A stretch of 64,000 nt of DNA from Rosa chinensis (GCF_002994745.2 NC_037093.1:19789555-19853554), one strand, 5' to 3'. Positions 1 to 10,760 are shown, numbered from the stretch's first letter. The notes: generated by a model not told the origin, from the letters alone. A program made the numbers and translations.

Positions 1-2440
1 TTCGCCATCATCCTTCGGGTGAAGAGGATCCTTTTCAGGATCAAGACTACAGACGATCATGGGGGTGCTTGAAGATTTGACCTTTTCAAAATGCCTAAGC
101 ATCTATCAACACGATGCTCAAGTTCCAAATTGAGACATAATCTTGTCCTCCCAAAATTTTTCATCTCAAACTCGGATTTCTAGTGTTCAGCGGTTTCCCT
201 TAACTTTTTAAGGGCTTCCAATGAAGATCATGTCCAACATGAACCGCGATAGAATCCGAAACTTGTTATGGAAACGCATGGGCATATCCCTTCCCAATCA
301 AGTAGTCATCTTAGTGAGCGTTTCAACCTTATTGCAAACGCGCTCCGTGATCTGGAGCCACTTGACTTGGGTAATGAAGTTCACCATGAACCTTCATGTA
401 CATTCCGCATCTAGATCCCCATAGAGATACGTAGTGACCACATTTGTAAGCTGCATGTTCAGTTATTCAGAAACTACCAAACTGACAGGGTAGTGGAGTG
501 CAATGATATCCATTACGAGAGAATATATCTCATCGTAGTCGATTCCAGGGGGTTTTATGAGAAGTCTTGCGCCATAAGGAGTGATTACCATCTCTTTTCC
601 TCACTACGCTTTCTAACAAAGACCCATTAGTTAACAGGTTTTATGTTAGGAGGTGTTGGCATCATTGGCTCAAAAACCTTCCTCTTCATTAGAGAATCCA
701 TCTTAACTTGGATCACATCTTTTCATTTAGGCCAAATTTCTCTATGTTGGCATTCATTCATCAACAGAGTGTGGTTCGATGTCATCAGACTCAACAAACT
801 CATGCGAAACGAAATGCGCAACTACATCATCAATCATGATGGAGTTTCTATCCCACGTCTCATGTACACTAGTGTAATTTTCAAATAGCTTTATATTCTC
901 AGGAATAGGTTTTGACATTGAGGCGTACCCCAATGATAACCATAATCCGGAATATTCTCATGAGACGGATTTTGAGTCTTGATGATCGAAGGATTGGAAT
1001 GTGCCAAAGTATCCTTCGAACCCACGGGCCTCCCACTCATCTTAGCTGGGGCAATGACCTGTAACACCAGAGTGCCACTCTTTTTGGCATTGGCACCATG
1101 CCTACCTCCGTGTAGGGTGGCGCTACATCCTTTCGTAGGGACGTCCATCGTTGCAGGCATGTTTGCAGCATATTTGTGTGATCTCGTCACTTTAATGGGG
1201 ATCGAGATGAGACATAGTGGGGATAGGCCACGACAATTCATGTCGTTCCTGCTGAACATTCGTGTTCTTATCTCCCCCTAAAGACGGGAAGACTGTCTCA
1301 TCAAAGTGACAATCTGCAAATCTAGCGGTAAGGAGATCGCCTAGCAAGGGCATTAAGTGGAGGACGATTGTTGGAATCTCAAATCCAACGTAGTTGCCCA
1401 TTCGTCTGTAAGGACCCATCATAGAGCGATTGACACATAAATGGCATACTCAAATATGCGTAAGTATGATACTTGTATCCAGTCACTAGCTGTAATGCAG
1501 AGGTAAATTGAGTGGCAGTAGGTCGTAGACGAATTAGCATAGCTGCATGCGATATTACATCACCCCAAGCGGATATAAGGAGATTGGTGCTCATTACCAA
1601 TGTTCAGACTACCATCATAGTAGTTTCCACTAGACCAGTTGGGTGTGTTTATGGGAATATGATGTCCGACATCAGTCCCAATGTAATAACCATCAAAGTC
1701 TTCAATGTAAACTCTCTAGCATCGTCAAATCCAATTGATGGAATAGGATGATCCAGGGAGTGAGCCTGTTGTCATATGATATTTGCTAGGAGTGTAGCGT
1801 AAGAAGAATTACAAGTGGACAATGACACAATACGTGACCAGCGTGTTTGCGTGTCAACCAATCATCATGAGATATTTAAACGTCCGCAAGTTGGTTGAAT
1901 CAGTCCACAGAATCCCCATAGATTCTATGTAAGAACAGAATGAGTACTTTTATATCCTTTGCATAGGACGGTCTCATTCCTAATTTCCCTAAGGCCTGGG
2001 CTTTTTAGAAGCAACCAATGAGAATTTTGGTTAGGCCTGAGCGTCTGAAACTCTATTTGAAAAAAGTTGGTGATTGCAGAATCACCTGGGGTGCCATCAC
2101 CATGATGGACGCCATCCATGGCTTCATGGATAGGGACTACGCCAGCCCTAGGCTAGTGGTGGACGGAGGTAGTGCCTTAGGAAGCAACGTCGGTCACACT
2201 TAGTCCAGGAATTAACTTTTGATTCATGCTTTATTTCACTCGAGAGAAAGGATTTCCATGTGAAGTCTTTAGTAGACGAATCATCATATCATGACCAGGA
2301 TGACCTATCCTGTCGTGACAAAGACAATATGTGTCTAAATCCAAGAGATCTTCTCTCATAACTTCATTGGATTTAATAGCTCGAATAGTGGCATAAAGTC
2401 CACTAGAGAGACACATAAACTTCTCTAAGATGCTCATTTA
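1..2440 (-). pseudogene. Copia pol remnants: pre-integrase, integrase, reverse transcriptase
   Basis: Minus-strand translation gives recognisable Copia pieces in shifting frames. A GAG-pre-integrase motif of the form HDRIGHPGHDMMIRLL lies near 2240-2340. The C-terminal integrase part (AAMLIRLRPTAT, then ARFADCHFDETVFPSLGG) lies at about 1270-1560. A linker with KVTRSH and SGRPVGSKD lies at about 990-1200. Reverse transcriptase remnants with PGIDYDEIYS-like and SLDPEKDP-like segments lie between about 1 and 600. No frame stays open for more than about 120 codons. Protease is not recognisable between 2440 and 2956. Nothing here can be functional. Confidence 0.8.
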
Positions 2441-2956
2441 TTCGCAATTATTAGAGGTATTGCAAAGGAACTCATTTCCGTTCTCTACATGTGTTTTCGC
2501 ATGGAATCCGTTGGCTATTCATAGGTGAAATTTTTCCTAGGAGTGTAGAGAGTTTTTACGACAGTAATTAAGGTGCCTTTTTGGCAAAGGGAACTTGGGC
2601 TATTCCATGTCCTTGAATTAATACTGATAACCCAGCCGTCATAGTCACAACGAAGTATGCTCAGAATAAAAATGGAGTCATAATGAAAAGAACTCGAAAT
2701 TTTATTCATAAGCCAACATAGTTACATCATTGTCTCTTTGACCAAAGAAAATCTAATCCAAAATGCTAGCTAATGCAAAACAATGGTAGTCGTCTAACTT
2801 CTTTCGGTAATTCCAAAAATAAATGTGACCAGGTGAGTAAAGAGATGTCGGTGGAGCAAGGCTCGCTTAAGTACCACTAATCTCAGAACCTTCCTAGACA
2901 TCACACTTACTTTGGAGTGAGCCTACTTTGAAGAAAGACTAAACCATTGGCATCGA

Positions 2957-4120
2957 CTATAAAAATATATGACACTTGCCTATTACATCTCTTGGAAAAT
3001 AAAAAGAGTTAAACAGAATTGGCGATCTATTGATCCCAGCCAGATTTGTAGTCTTCAACCCTTCACTCTTGATCATCTTCGTGATCTTTTTGTTCCACAT
3101 AGTGAGCATCTCTTGTTTCACAATATGCTTTGTAGGCGATGTCATTTCTTCACGAGCTCTACAAATGTATGCCCAATGATCAGACACTCCACATCGAGAA
3201 CATACATCTCTTTGCTCAAACTCCATTGATTGAGGCGCTTTGAAAGCGTTATTTAGATGGCTCTTAGTGTTGGTGGCGCCACTAACATGGCCAGAGGCGT
3301 TGCCTCCCCCTATCTTTCCAAGTTGACCTCTTTGGCTCCGTGTTCGCCTATTTTGGCGATTACCTTCCCAAGTAGAGCGATTATATGGACTAGGACGTCC
3401 AGAAGTATCCCTAAGATTAGGGTTTCGCTCTTGGCGCCCTCTCTTAGGGGCGGAACTATAATTGGATTCCGGAATATGCTCTGTTTCCACGGATCTCGAA
3501 TTATAGTTATTCACAAGGATGTTGTCATTCTTTTCAGCGACATTCATAGCTCCAATGAGCTCATGAAACCTTGTGATCCGTCCTGCAATAACATCGATTC
3601 GATAGTTCTTAGTAACCATCAATGCAGAGAAGGGGAAGGTAGAGAGAGTCTTCCCAATCAGCATCGCATTTGTGATCTCTTTACCATAGAATTCCATTAA
3701 GGATTTAATGCGAAGTGCTTCCGCGTTGTAGTCAAGAACTAATTTGAAATCACAGAAGCGGAGGCTATGCCATCTCACTTCTAGGTCAGGAAGCAGGGAG
3801 TCACGGATGTTGTCAAATCTTTCTTTGAGTGAGACCCACAACCTTCTGGGGTCTTCTTCATTCATGCACTCATACTGGAGAAAATCATCTATATGACGAG
3901 TCATTAGGATGATGGCTTTCGCCTTATTTGCCTCTAAGGCTACTCTATTTGCTTCCAAAGCTTGAGCTTGCTCAACAGTTAGCACGTCCTGGCTAGGCTC
4001 GAGAATCATCTCCAGGATTCCATCGGCCTTGAGATGCTGGCGGACATCACGAACCCACTTGTGATAGCCAGAGCCAGTTGTTCCCAATGGAGCAAAGTCC
4101 AATTCGTTCAGGCTACTCAT
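2957..4120 (-). CDS. Copia gag polyprotein (capsid-nucleocapsid)
   Basis: Gag forms the cytoplasmic virus-like particle that packages retrotransposon RNA. The start chosen is the ATG at 4120 (MSSLNELDF...), because the family normally begins here; the open frame runs further upstream without gag similarity. The protein is about 387 aa. The N-terminal half has the plant Copia gag (UBN2/DUF4219-type) pattern, with conserved YHKWVRDVRQHL and RRLWVSLKERFD segments. A basic Arg/Asn-rich linker follows, then one CCHC zinc knuckle (CSRCGVSDHWAYIC) near the C-terminus. The frame stops soon after the knuckle without joining pol, where decay has introduced a stop. It is the best preserved part of a dead element, so expression is doubtful. 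Confidence 0.85.
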   Translation of the reverse strand: MSSLNELDFAPLGTTGSGYHKWVRDVRQHLKADGILEMILEPSQDVLTVEQAQALEANRVALEANKAKAIILMTRHIDDFLQYECMNEEDPRRLWVSLKERFDNIRDSLLPDLEVRWHSLRFCDFKLVLDYNAEALRIKSLMEFYGKEITNAMLIGKTLSTFPFSALMVTKNYRIDVIAGRITRFHELIGAMNVAEKNDNILVNNYNSRSVETEHIPESNYSSAPKRGRQERNPNLRDTSGRPSPYNRSTWEGNRQNRRTRSQRGQLGKIGGGNASGHVSGATNTKSHLNNAFKAPQSMEFEQRDVCSRCGVSDHWAYICRAREEMTSPTKHIVKQEMLTMWNKKITKMIKSEGLKTTNLAGINRSPILFNSFYFPRDVIGKCHIFL

Positions 4121-5166
4121 CCTGAAAGAGAACAAGAAAAAATGGTTAGTTTCAGAGCGTAAAAAGCTACCATGAAAACATATAAAATTCCTGAGCGTAA
4201 TCGCTTTGAAGAAATTAAATTCCAAGAGGTATTCGATTAGATCGAAACAATGATGTAAGTGGTTGATCATAAATTCTCTACAAACTCTAAGTTTAGAGAT
4301 CTCAACAAGCTCTAAGCTTGGAGTGAGCACGAACCCCCACAGTTCGGCTTAATTTGGTCTCCTCTATGATAAAGAAAGGGGGGTAGAAGAAGGGAGGTTG
4401 CAACTCCTCGAGAAAAGAAGAAAAGAAATAAAAACTTCAAAAACGGAAACTTTTAATAAAAAAAATACCTCGAAATAGGTCACCGGAAAATTTGACAGGA
4501 AAAAGTGGTCAGAAAAAGTAGCCGGAAAGTCGTCGGAAAGTGGCCGGAAAAGTTGCCGCCGGCGGTCGGAAAGTTGACCAAAAACGATCAACTGGCGTTG
4601 ATCAGAGTTGACCAGTGCTGACGTGGCGCTGGTCCGCTGCTGACGTGGCTGATGACGTGGCAGGGTCTGTGGTAGTGGGTCTCTGGGCTGCGTTAAGTGC
4701 TCGGGCCAGTCCTTTTCTTCTCTGTGGGCCGCGTCCTTTTCTTCTCTCTGGGCCGCGACCTTTTCCTCTCTTTGGGAGGCGAGTCTTTTTTTTTTTTTTT
4801 TTCTTTCTGCTTCTACCGGTTTTTTTGGACGAAGATCAGTAGGCCGGTTCAGTGCTTTTTAGACCGGTTTTGGTTATGTTTCTTCCGGTTCCTGAAACTT
4901 CAGATTGAGGGGCTTCTTTTGACAAAATTTGGTGGAAATTGGATGTCCGGAAGATGGTGAACTAGTGGAATATTTGCTGCTGTGGGTTGTATGGTTCGGT
5001 AGATTTTCGGCTGGTTCTTGGGGTGGCTCCGCCAGTTCTAGACTTCTGGGATCGAGTTCTTCAAGGTGTGAGGTGGAGGCAGAAAAGGCTTCAAGGTTTT
5101 GTATTCGGATTCAAGATTTTTAACTTCTTGAATCAGGGTTTGGCTATTTGTTTCAGGGTTAAGGCT

Positions 5167-5180
5167 TCGTGCTGATAACG
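5167..5180 (-). other. Putative primer-binding site matching a tRNA anticodon arm
   Basis: Directly after the LTR on the minus strand is CGTTATCAGCACGA. It does not match the usual initiator-Met acceptor-end PBS (TGGTATCAGAGC). From memory, plant tRNA-Ile(AAU) contains GTCGTGCTAATAACGCG across its anticodon arm. The complement here differs only at anticodon base 34, where the element has C. A34 is inosine in the mature tRNA and pairs with C. This suggests internal half-tRNA priming, as known for Drosophila copia with initiator tRNA. Confidence 0.5.
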
Positions 5181-5393
5181 AGTTTTAGGGAAACGATATT
5201 TGAGAGAGAATTGTTGTGTCTTTTCATTGATAATAGGAGCCTCTTTATATAGAGGATTACAATGCATAGAATCTGAATCATACAAGGAAAGGTAATCATA
5301 CATTGAATAGAAATCTCTAAGATTCTCCGAGATTATCTAATTAAATCCTATTACCACTAGGTCAAGTAACCTAGAGTTTGGGCTAGACACACA
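5181..5393 (-). repeat. 5' LTR of the Copia element (approximate borders)
   Basis: On the minus strand this short segment runs from TGTGTGTCTAGCCC to CCCTAAAACT and abuts the primer-binding site. It contains CCTCTATATAAAGAGG, a good TATA box for an LTR promoter, followed by a pyrimidine-rich start region. A length near 210 bp is within the range of short Copia LTRs. The 3' partner is outside the window, so borders are inferred from promoter and PBS position and could be off by about 20 bp. Confidence 0.55.
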
Positions 5394-5821
5394 AATAGGG
5401 ATTTACTTGAACAACTCATAAATTATTGATTGTTTTGGGTAATATTTTTATGGGTAAATTCGGTTTGTGGAAAAGTAGAAGTTTACTTATCATGCTAATA
5501 TAGGAAAGTAAGTTGATGTGGTTGCCTAGTCATTGGACCACAATTGACAAAAAATTTCATCCAAATTACATTCAAAATAGGTCATGGTTTTTGGACTTAA
5601 AACTAATTAACCAGTATTTAGGGACAAACCAATTTGAGTAGGCCTTTAAGAGAAGCTCTCCTCTTCCATTTCTAGTTTGGCTTCTTTGCTAATCTCATGA
5701 TCAAATCCTAATAGATGCAGCAATCCATGTACCTGCAGGATAGTTTAGTGAATAATGTTATCAAATTACACTAAAGATATTATGAAGCCAACATAAAAAT
5801 GCATATCTCGTGGTTAGTCAC

Positions 5822-6658
5822 TAGGGTTGGATTCAGTACTAAATCGATCCATTTTTCTCCAAACCACTGCCGAACTGACCTCCGTCGGTATCAAGATTTT
5901 CAAACCGCCGTAGATCCGACATATTCGGTATACCGACTGTCGGCAAGCCGAGATTTCGGTTGGCATAGTTCTGTTTTGAGTGGATTTGCAGCCGGAGATT
6001 CATGTCTGAAATATGATGATTTTGAGACTTTTTTTCTTCCTCCTCCACCGAGATTCATGATGTTGAAGATGAGGATGATCAGATGACGATGTTGATTTGA
6101 TAATGGAAGATATGGTAATTACTAATTAGATGAGGATGATCTGATGGAGATTGTGGAGGAAAGAAAAAAAAAAAACCAAAAAGATGAGAAGATGAAGCAT
6201 AACTTAAGCAAAGCCACACGTCTGTGAAGAAGAAGAAGAACGTCGAAGGAGAAGATAGAAGAGACTAGAGAGAGAGAGAGAGAGAAGGAAATGAGCTTTG
6301 TTTTGTTTAATCTATCATTTAAGAAACTATAAATAGAAAGTTTGTACATAATATATTAAAAGTAGCTTCAGCTCAAGTGGTTGGGAGTTGGGTTGGTGTA
6401 TAAGAGGTGAGGGGTTTGAAGCCCACCTCTTGCAAAGTTTTATATATTTTGTATATAATTTGGTATGTATAAGTGTATACAGTCGGTACGGTATACCGAC
6501 GGTATGCAGTATCTCATACCGTAGCAGAGTCGAATACGAGCCATCGATACGGCTTAGTCGAGCCGAAAGTCGGTAGCCTGAGTTTTCTGCCCAAATCAGT
6601 TCGGGCTGGTTCGAATTCCGGCTGGTTCGGTTGCTTCAGCCCAATTTGCCAGCCCTAT
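5822..6658. mobile_element. Non-autonomous hAT element, 837 bp
   Basis: Imperfect terminal inverted repeats start TAGGGTTGG (5822) and, on the other strand, TAGGGCTGG (6658). They are flanked by 8-bp target duplications TTAGTCAC (5814-5821) and TTGGTCAC (6659-6666), one mismatch apart. No transposase is present. The interior has subterminal repeats of the CGGTATACCGA type near 5930 and 6490 and a GA tract near 6270. It sits in an intron of the YBEY pseudogene. Eight-base duplications and TAGGG termini point to the hAT superfamily. Confidence 0.75.
6366..6450 (+). repeat. Possible tRNA-derived SINE head inside the hAT element
   Basis: CAGCTCAAGTGGTTGGGAG resembles a pol III A box and GGGTTTGAAGCCC, about 40 bp later, a B box. 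A T/A-rich tail follows. No target duplication was found, so this may be a SINE fragment or chance similarity. Confidence 0.3.
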
Positions 6659-6803
6659 TGGTCACCACCTCATAAAAACTTCATATATAAACATATTATA
6701 AGCCACCCATGAGAATGCGTATCTCGTCAAGAAATGTGTGGTCTCATTTTTCTGCTCGTCTTGCCGCGGTCTCAATGGAGATCACAACATCACCCAACAT
6801 AAG

Positions 6804-7467
6804 CTGTAAAGACAAACACATTAGTGCAAGATAGTGATAGGGCACTAAGAAAGCCAACCTTAGAATTTTTAGAACTGTTTGCACCAAAATTCAAAACCGA
6901 TCATCCAAATAAGAAGCTTACCTAGAGTTCAATCCCTTAAAGATCTATGATTGCTCAATCAATCCCCTGATTTGATTAAATGAGCTCAATTTCATAAAGA
7001 TCAATCTAGAGAGGAAGAAAAAGGATGACCGACCCCATCTCTCTCTCACTTTCCGTCCAAGCCGAGCAAAGAAGGAGAACATCAATCTCTCACTTTCTCT
7101 ATCACTCTTTCAAATTAGATCAAGAATCAAGCAGTGCAAAGCAAAGGTAGCTGAGAAGGAGGAGAGTTAGAGCAGCGGCATATCGAAAAAAGTGGGGCTG
7201 CAGTTGACGACGACTTTTAGGACCTAGGTCGCATGGCATGTCCATAAATAGAACAAAATAGTCTTTTCACGCACCGGCTCGGCTTAAGCTGGCACTGTTA
7301 CTAAGTGGATGATGAACAGTAGCAGTGTCGATCTCCTTTAATATATACTAGAAACGGTACCCGCGCTTTGCCGCAGGATTTGTTATTGGTAACAATTTAC
7401 AGTACTGAAAGATATAATTAAAAATGACTTTATTCTTGATCAAACTGATAAAATACCGTATATTACA
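6804..7467. other. No gene recognised; possible Helitron-like terminus near 7340
   Basis: The stretch upstream of the YBEY fragment has no recognisable coding exon. Around 7265-7375 the text reads GGCTCGGCTTAAGC, then ACTGTTAC, then TATATACTAGAAACGGTACC followed by CGCGCTTTGCCGC. A related GGCTCGGCTTGAGC...ACTGTTAC block recurs at about 9447. The CCCGCGC...GCCGCAGG pairing resembles Helitron ends, but I could not define a complete element. Confidence 0.3.
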
Positions 7468-7729
7468 TTAATCAGAATAGTATTTGTGTGAAGAGATATA
7501 AACTGTCCCCAATTGAACTGCTCCAGAAAGTGCTTGCATGTCATGTGATTCCTCCAAGCCTTTGATTTCTATCACCACAAACTGTTCTGTCATACAATAT
7601 GTATCCCTCAGGACACTCTTGGCTTCCTGTTTTAGCTGTCCAAGAGTTGCATCCAGCGGCATTACCACCATCTTACTTGGAGGCAACTCCCTCTTGAATT
7701 CAATTTCATTCCTTATCAGTCAAACTTGA
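7468..7729 (-). pseudogene. PHD-finger protein fragment (MALE STERILITY1/At1g33420-like)
   Basis: The minus-strand frame reads LKQEAKSVLRDTYCMTEQFV then VIEIKGLEES. This matches my recollection of the region just before the PHD finger in plant nuclear PHD proteins of the MS1/MMD1/At1g33420 group (LKQEAE.ALRDTYC...FVV.EI.G.E). The PHD cysteines themselves are absent. The piece is only about 85 codons, with no flanking exons, so it is a captured or leftover fragment. Family assignment is from memory and moderately sure. Confidence 0.45.
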
Positions 7730-8660
7730 TTTGGCAAACCAATGTTAGTAAAAGCCCTTTCTCTTGGCCCAGACAATGTCCCAAGCGTAGGGGAGATCGG
7801 AAAATTAGGATGTCAGCAAAGTACTCCACCAGAAAATTTCCATTCCCTTACAAAGTGCTTAGTGGCCATGAAGAAGCCTATGCTTAATGTCTCAATGTAT
7901 CACCTTTGGTTCAATGGCCTTGTGTATTGCAAAAAGTATATCTTGTTAAATAGGAACAACATCTTGGTATCAAAGGAAAAGTGAGATATCTATGATGATG
8001 CATACCTCCATGAAGTCAATGCTCTAAGTTTACATTGTTGATATACATGCAGTATATCTGATATAAATATTTTGCTCTCGACACTTCTAGCAAGAATGCA
8101 CAATTATATATCAAGAGTATGGGAAAACAAATGTACCCATTGAAACCCTCAAATACATATACACAATGTCATTTTCAAATTCTAACCTTAAATGGTTTCA
8201 CTTTTCCCAACAATACATCAGACAGAATTCTTTTCATAAGTTGGAGAGAAACATTCCAGGAAGCCATCAAATGTGTCACTTAGCTAGTATCACATTACAG
8301 GGAGAAAGTGCTTGCCACCTCCAAGCCCATGAGTCTGAAACACAGTACCTTCTGAAGAATAGCTTTTCCCATTTGGCTTGGATCAGAGTATAGATGTGAA
8401 CTCCATTGTTATTTGGGCAGGGCAGCACTGCAAAGCAACATCAAATTACAAAACTTTCAATATGCCATATTCTATCCTTCAACAAAGTAATTTCAACCCT
8501 ATCCTAAACCATTAAGCAATATACTTGCACCTACCAATACCTCCATATTCATTCAATGTAAGAACAATATTAACATCTATCAATGATGAGAACCAAAAAC
8601 AATTTTCACATCAAAGTAAATAACTCAATTCAATTATTAAAAAAAAATAAAAATCAGAGT
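7730..8660. other. No gene recognised
   Basis: Short open frames exist on both strands, but none resembles a protein family. The later exons expected for the SNARE gene at 8667-8780 (the continuation after its first donor) are not found here, so that gene looks truncated. Confidence 0.4.
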
Positions 8661-8666
8661 GCATAC

Positions 8667-8780
8667 GTTTCTCAAGCTTCTAACTTGGGATCGAAGATCG
8701 GTGATCTCCTCATCAACATCAGCGTGGATTGGATCAATCCTCAATTGGATTTCATCTGGGTTAACCCTTCTGTGAGTCAT
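8667..8780 (-). pseudogene. First exon of an SFT1/BET1-like Qc-SNARE gene
   Basis: BET1/SFT1-type SNAREs are small tail-anchored proteins acting in ER-Golgi and intra-Golgi fusion. The exon starts at ATG 8780 and encodes 38 residues, including RRVNPDEIQLRIDPIHADVD and EEITDLRSQVRSLRN. It ends in a clean donor (AAC|GTATGC). The sequence closely resembles the N-terminus of plant Bet1-like proteins as I remember them (EEIQLRIDP.H.D.DDEIT.L..QVR.L.N). No downstream SNARE motif or membrane-anchor exon was found within about 1.2 kb, so it is probably a truncated copy, though an exon beyond a long intron cannot be excluded. The upstream minus-strand sequence to about 9145 could be its leader. Confidence 0.65.
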
Positions 8781-9461
8781 CTTTCAAATTCAAGCCTGAA
8801 AGTTATCAAAGATACACACTTTTCTTCATTACCTAAAGAACCCAATCGCACAATCACCATCATAATCATAAAGTTTCAATTTTTGAGCCATGAAGACTAC
8901 AAAACCCAGACTTATTTTATTGTCTCTCCAAGAGTACGAAGCCACCAAACACAGGACCAGTTACCTGACGAACCCAGAAAGAAAGCAGTATACCCAGATG
9001 AGAAAAAGCAGAGAGCAAAAGATTGAAGCTTTACCAGTGAAAAACCCAGACTTTTATTTAAAATGAAATCATTGAAATAAAAATATAAAAGAAGATTGGG
9101 CATTAAAGAAAAAAAAAAATTGGTGACAGAGAAAAAGAGGAGCACAGTTTCCCCACTTTTACAGAATCATTATAATTAATATATGATGGTTGATTCTAGC
9201 TCACCTAGCTATCGTATAAATCCTTTGAGAAGCAAGCTCGTTGTATATACACCCCTCCAGCGACAATTCTTCCTTAATATCAGATTTCCACTCTAGTTTT
9301 AATTAAACCCAGTTACGAATTGAATTCTGGAGGAGTCGCTGTCGCTGTAGAAGTGTAGAGAGAGGCTTCCAGATGCAAATACCCAGGATGAATGGCAACG
9401 AAGTAAATTATCACAAAATCATGACAGAACCGTAATTTCGATAATCGGCTCGGCTTGAGCC

Positions 9462-9489
9462 GTACTGTTACACGGCCGTGTAACAGTAC
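9462..9489. repeat. 28-bp perfect palindrome
   Basis: The halves are GTACTGTTACACGG and CCGTGTAACAGTAC, exact reverse complements with no spacer. It follows a GGCTCGGCTTGAGCC block that recurs in altered form near 7268. It could form a cruciform or a transcript hairpin and may mark the end of a transposable element, for example a Helitron 3' hairpin. Confidence 0.85.
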
Positions 9490-9554
9490 CGAGGAGACGA
9501 TCAACTTTAGTTATATGTATAATGTATAATATATAATATCCCATTATCTCTCTC

Positions 9555-10307
9555 TCTGACCTCTGAACCTTCGTCCCCTTCAACAGGCTGCGATCTGATC
9601 TCTCATTGTATTTGTCATCGCTCCACAACAAGCTCATCAATCGCGACTATGCCAACTTTGTCAACCTCAGCACCAAGCTTATTGACGTGAACTCTGATAT
9701 GAGGAATCTCTCTCTCTCTCTCAAACTCGTAACAATATGTTCACTAGGTTTTGAATCCCTGATTATGATGACATCAATATTGAGCTTGTGCACCGTCCCG
9801 AGGATAAGAGTCGTATGAAGCAACCGTAATATTTTTATTAAGGGTCAATAAGTTTTTTTTATTGGGGTCAATATTTTTATTTAGTCTTGTTCCTCTAGAT
9901 AGAATTCGATTCGGAGCCTACACTTTCGACCTCTAAACCTTTGTCCCCCGTTCGACATGCTATGATCTAATCTCTAATTGTCTTTGGCATGCTCAACGAG
10001 ATCTACCTCATCAACCGCAACTATGCCAACTTCGTCAACCTCAGCCCAAGCTTATTGATGTGGACTCTGATATGAGGATCTCTTTCTCTGGCACCAAAGT
10101 CAAACCCAAGCCGGTGTTGTTCCTCTCGTTCGGAATTCGATTCGGAGAGTACATTTCCGACCTCTGAACTTTCGTCCTCTTCAACACGCTCCAATCTGAG
10201 TACCAGACGTATCTGGCATCGCTCAACTATGAGCTCATTAATCACGACTATGCTAACTTTGTCAACCTCAATACCAAGCTCATTGACGTGGACTCTAACA
10301 TGAGGAA

Positions 10308-10339
<32 letters not shown>

Positions 10340-10760
10340 AAACACGCCAGAAGATGTTCATAGGGTTACGAAGCTCAGAAGACGACAACACCAGTATTTA
10401 GTTGGTGAAATTCACCGTAAGGATGAGAGCCATATCAAGTGACGATAATATTTTTATTAAGGGTAAATAATATTTTTATTGAGGGTCAGTAAGTTTTTTA
10501 TTAAGGGTCAATATTTTTATTTAGCACTATTCCTCTCACCAGAATTCGATTCGGAGCCTGCGTTTACGACCTCTTAACCCTCGTCCCTTCGACCTGCTCC
10601 GATCTGAGCTATAGTCTTATCTAGCATCGCTCAACCACGAGTTCATCAACCTCATCAACTGTGATTATACCGACTTCATTAACCTCAACACCAAGCTCTT
10701 TGATGTGGACTCTGATATGAGGATCTCTCTCATGCTCAGATGCTCTGCGTTGGAAGTATA
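9555..10760 (+). pseudogene. COG2: Four-copy tandem array of COG2 exon fragments
   Basis: COG2 is a subunit of the conserved oligomeric Golgi tethering complex. Four degenerate direct copies (centred near 9640, 10015, 10240 and 10660) encode variants of LRSEL..YLASLNHE.LIN and DYANFVNLSTKLIDVDSDM, the conserved N-terminal COG2 segment. Copies 2-4 begin with a shared GAATTCGATTCGGAG block, followed by a (C/A)GACCTCT(G/A)AACC stretch. Linkers contain repeated ATATTTTTATTAAGGGTCAA. Each copy carries its own stops and indels, so none is functional. The unit repeats at about 225-420 bp. GA-rich tracts sit at copy ends (9710, 10313). This is a local amplification of a pseudogene piece, not a gene family. 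Confidence 0.7.

Larger units (their letters stand above)
1..5393 (-). mobile_element. Decayed Ty1/Copia LTR retrotransposon, 3' part outside the window
   Basis: Read on the minus strand, the order is LTR, primer-binding site, long leader, gag, pre-integrase zinc region, integrase and reverse transcriptase, running off the left edge. Integrase before reverse transcriptase is the Copia order. Gag is still open, but pol is broken by many stops and frameshifts, so the copy is dead. The 1 kb leader between LTR and gag (about 4121-5166) holds pyrimidine-rich sequence and no convincing gene. The second LTR and any TSD lie outside the window. Copia assignment is firm; the lineage within Copia is not determined. 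Confidence 0.88.
5640..6803 (-). pseudogene. YBEY: YBEY (chloroplast endoribonuclease) pseudogene fragment, two exons
   Basis: YbeY is a metal-dependent endoribonuclease needed for rRNA maturation; plants have a chloroplast form. One minus-strand exon (about 6803-6710) follows an acceptor TTTACAG and reads LMLGDVVISIETAARRAE, then a TGA stop, then DHTFLDEIRIL. A second exon (from 5732 after CCTGCAG) reads VHGLLHLLGFDHEISKE, containing the His-rich metal-binding motif of the family, and ends in a frameshift and stop. The intron between them contains a complete hAT element (5822-6658). A second degraded copy of the DEIRILM end lies just left of that element (about 5785-5810). No 5' exons are seen. 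The premature stop, the frameshift and damaged donor sites make it a pseudogene. Confidence 0.75.
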
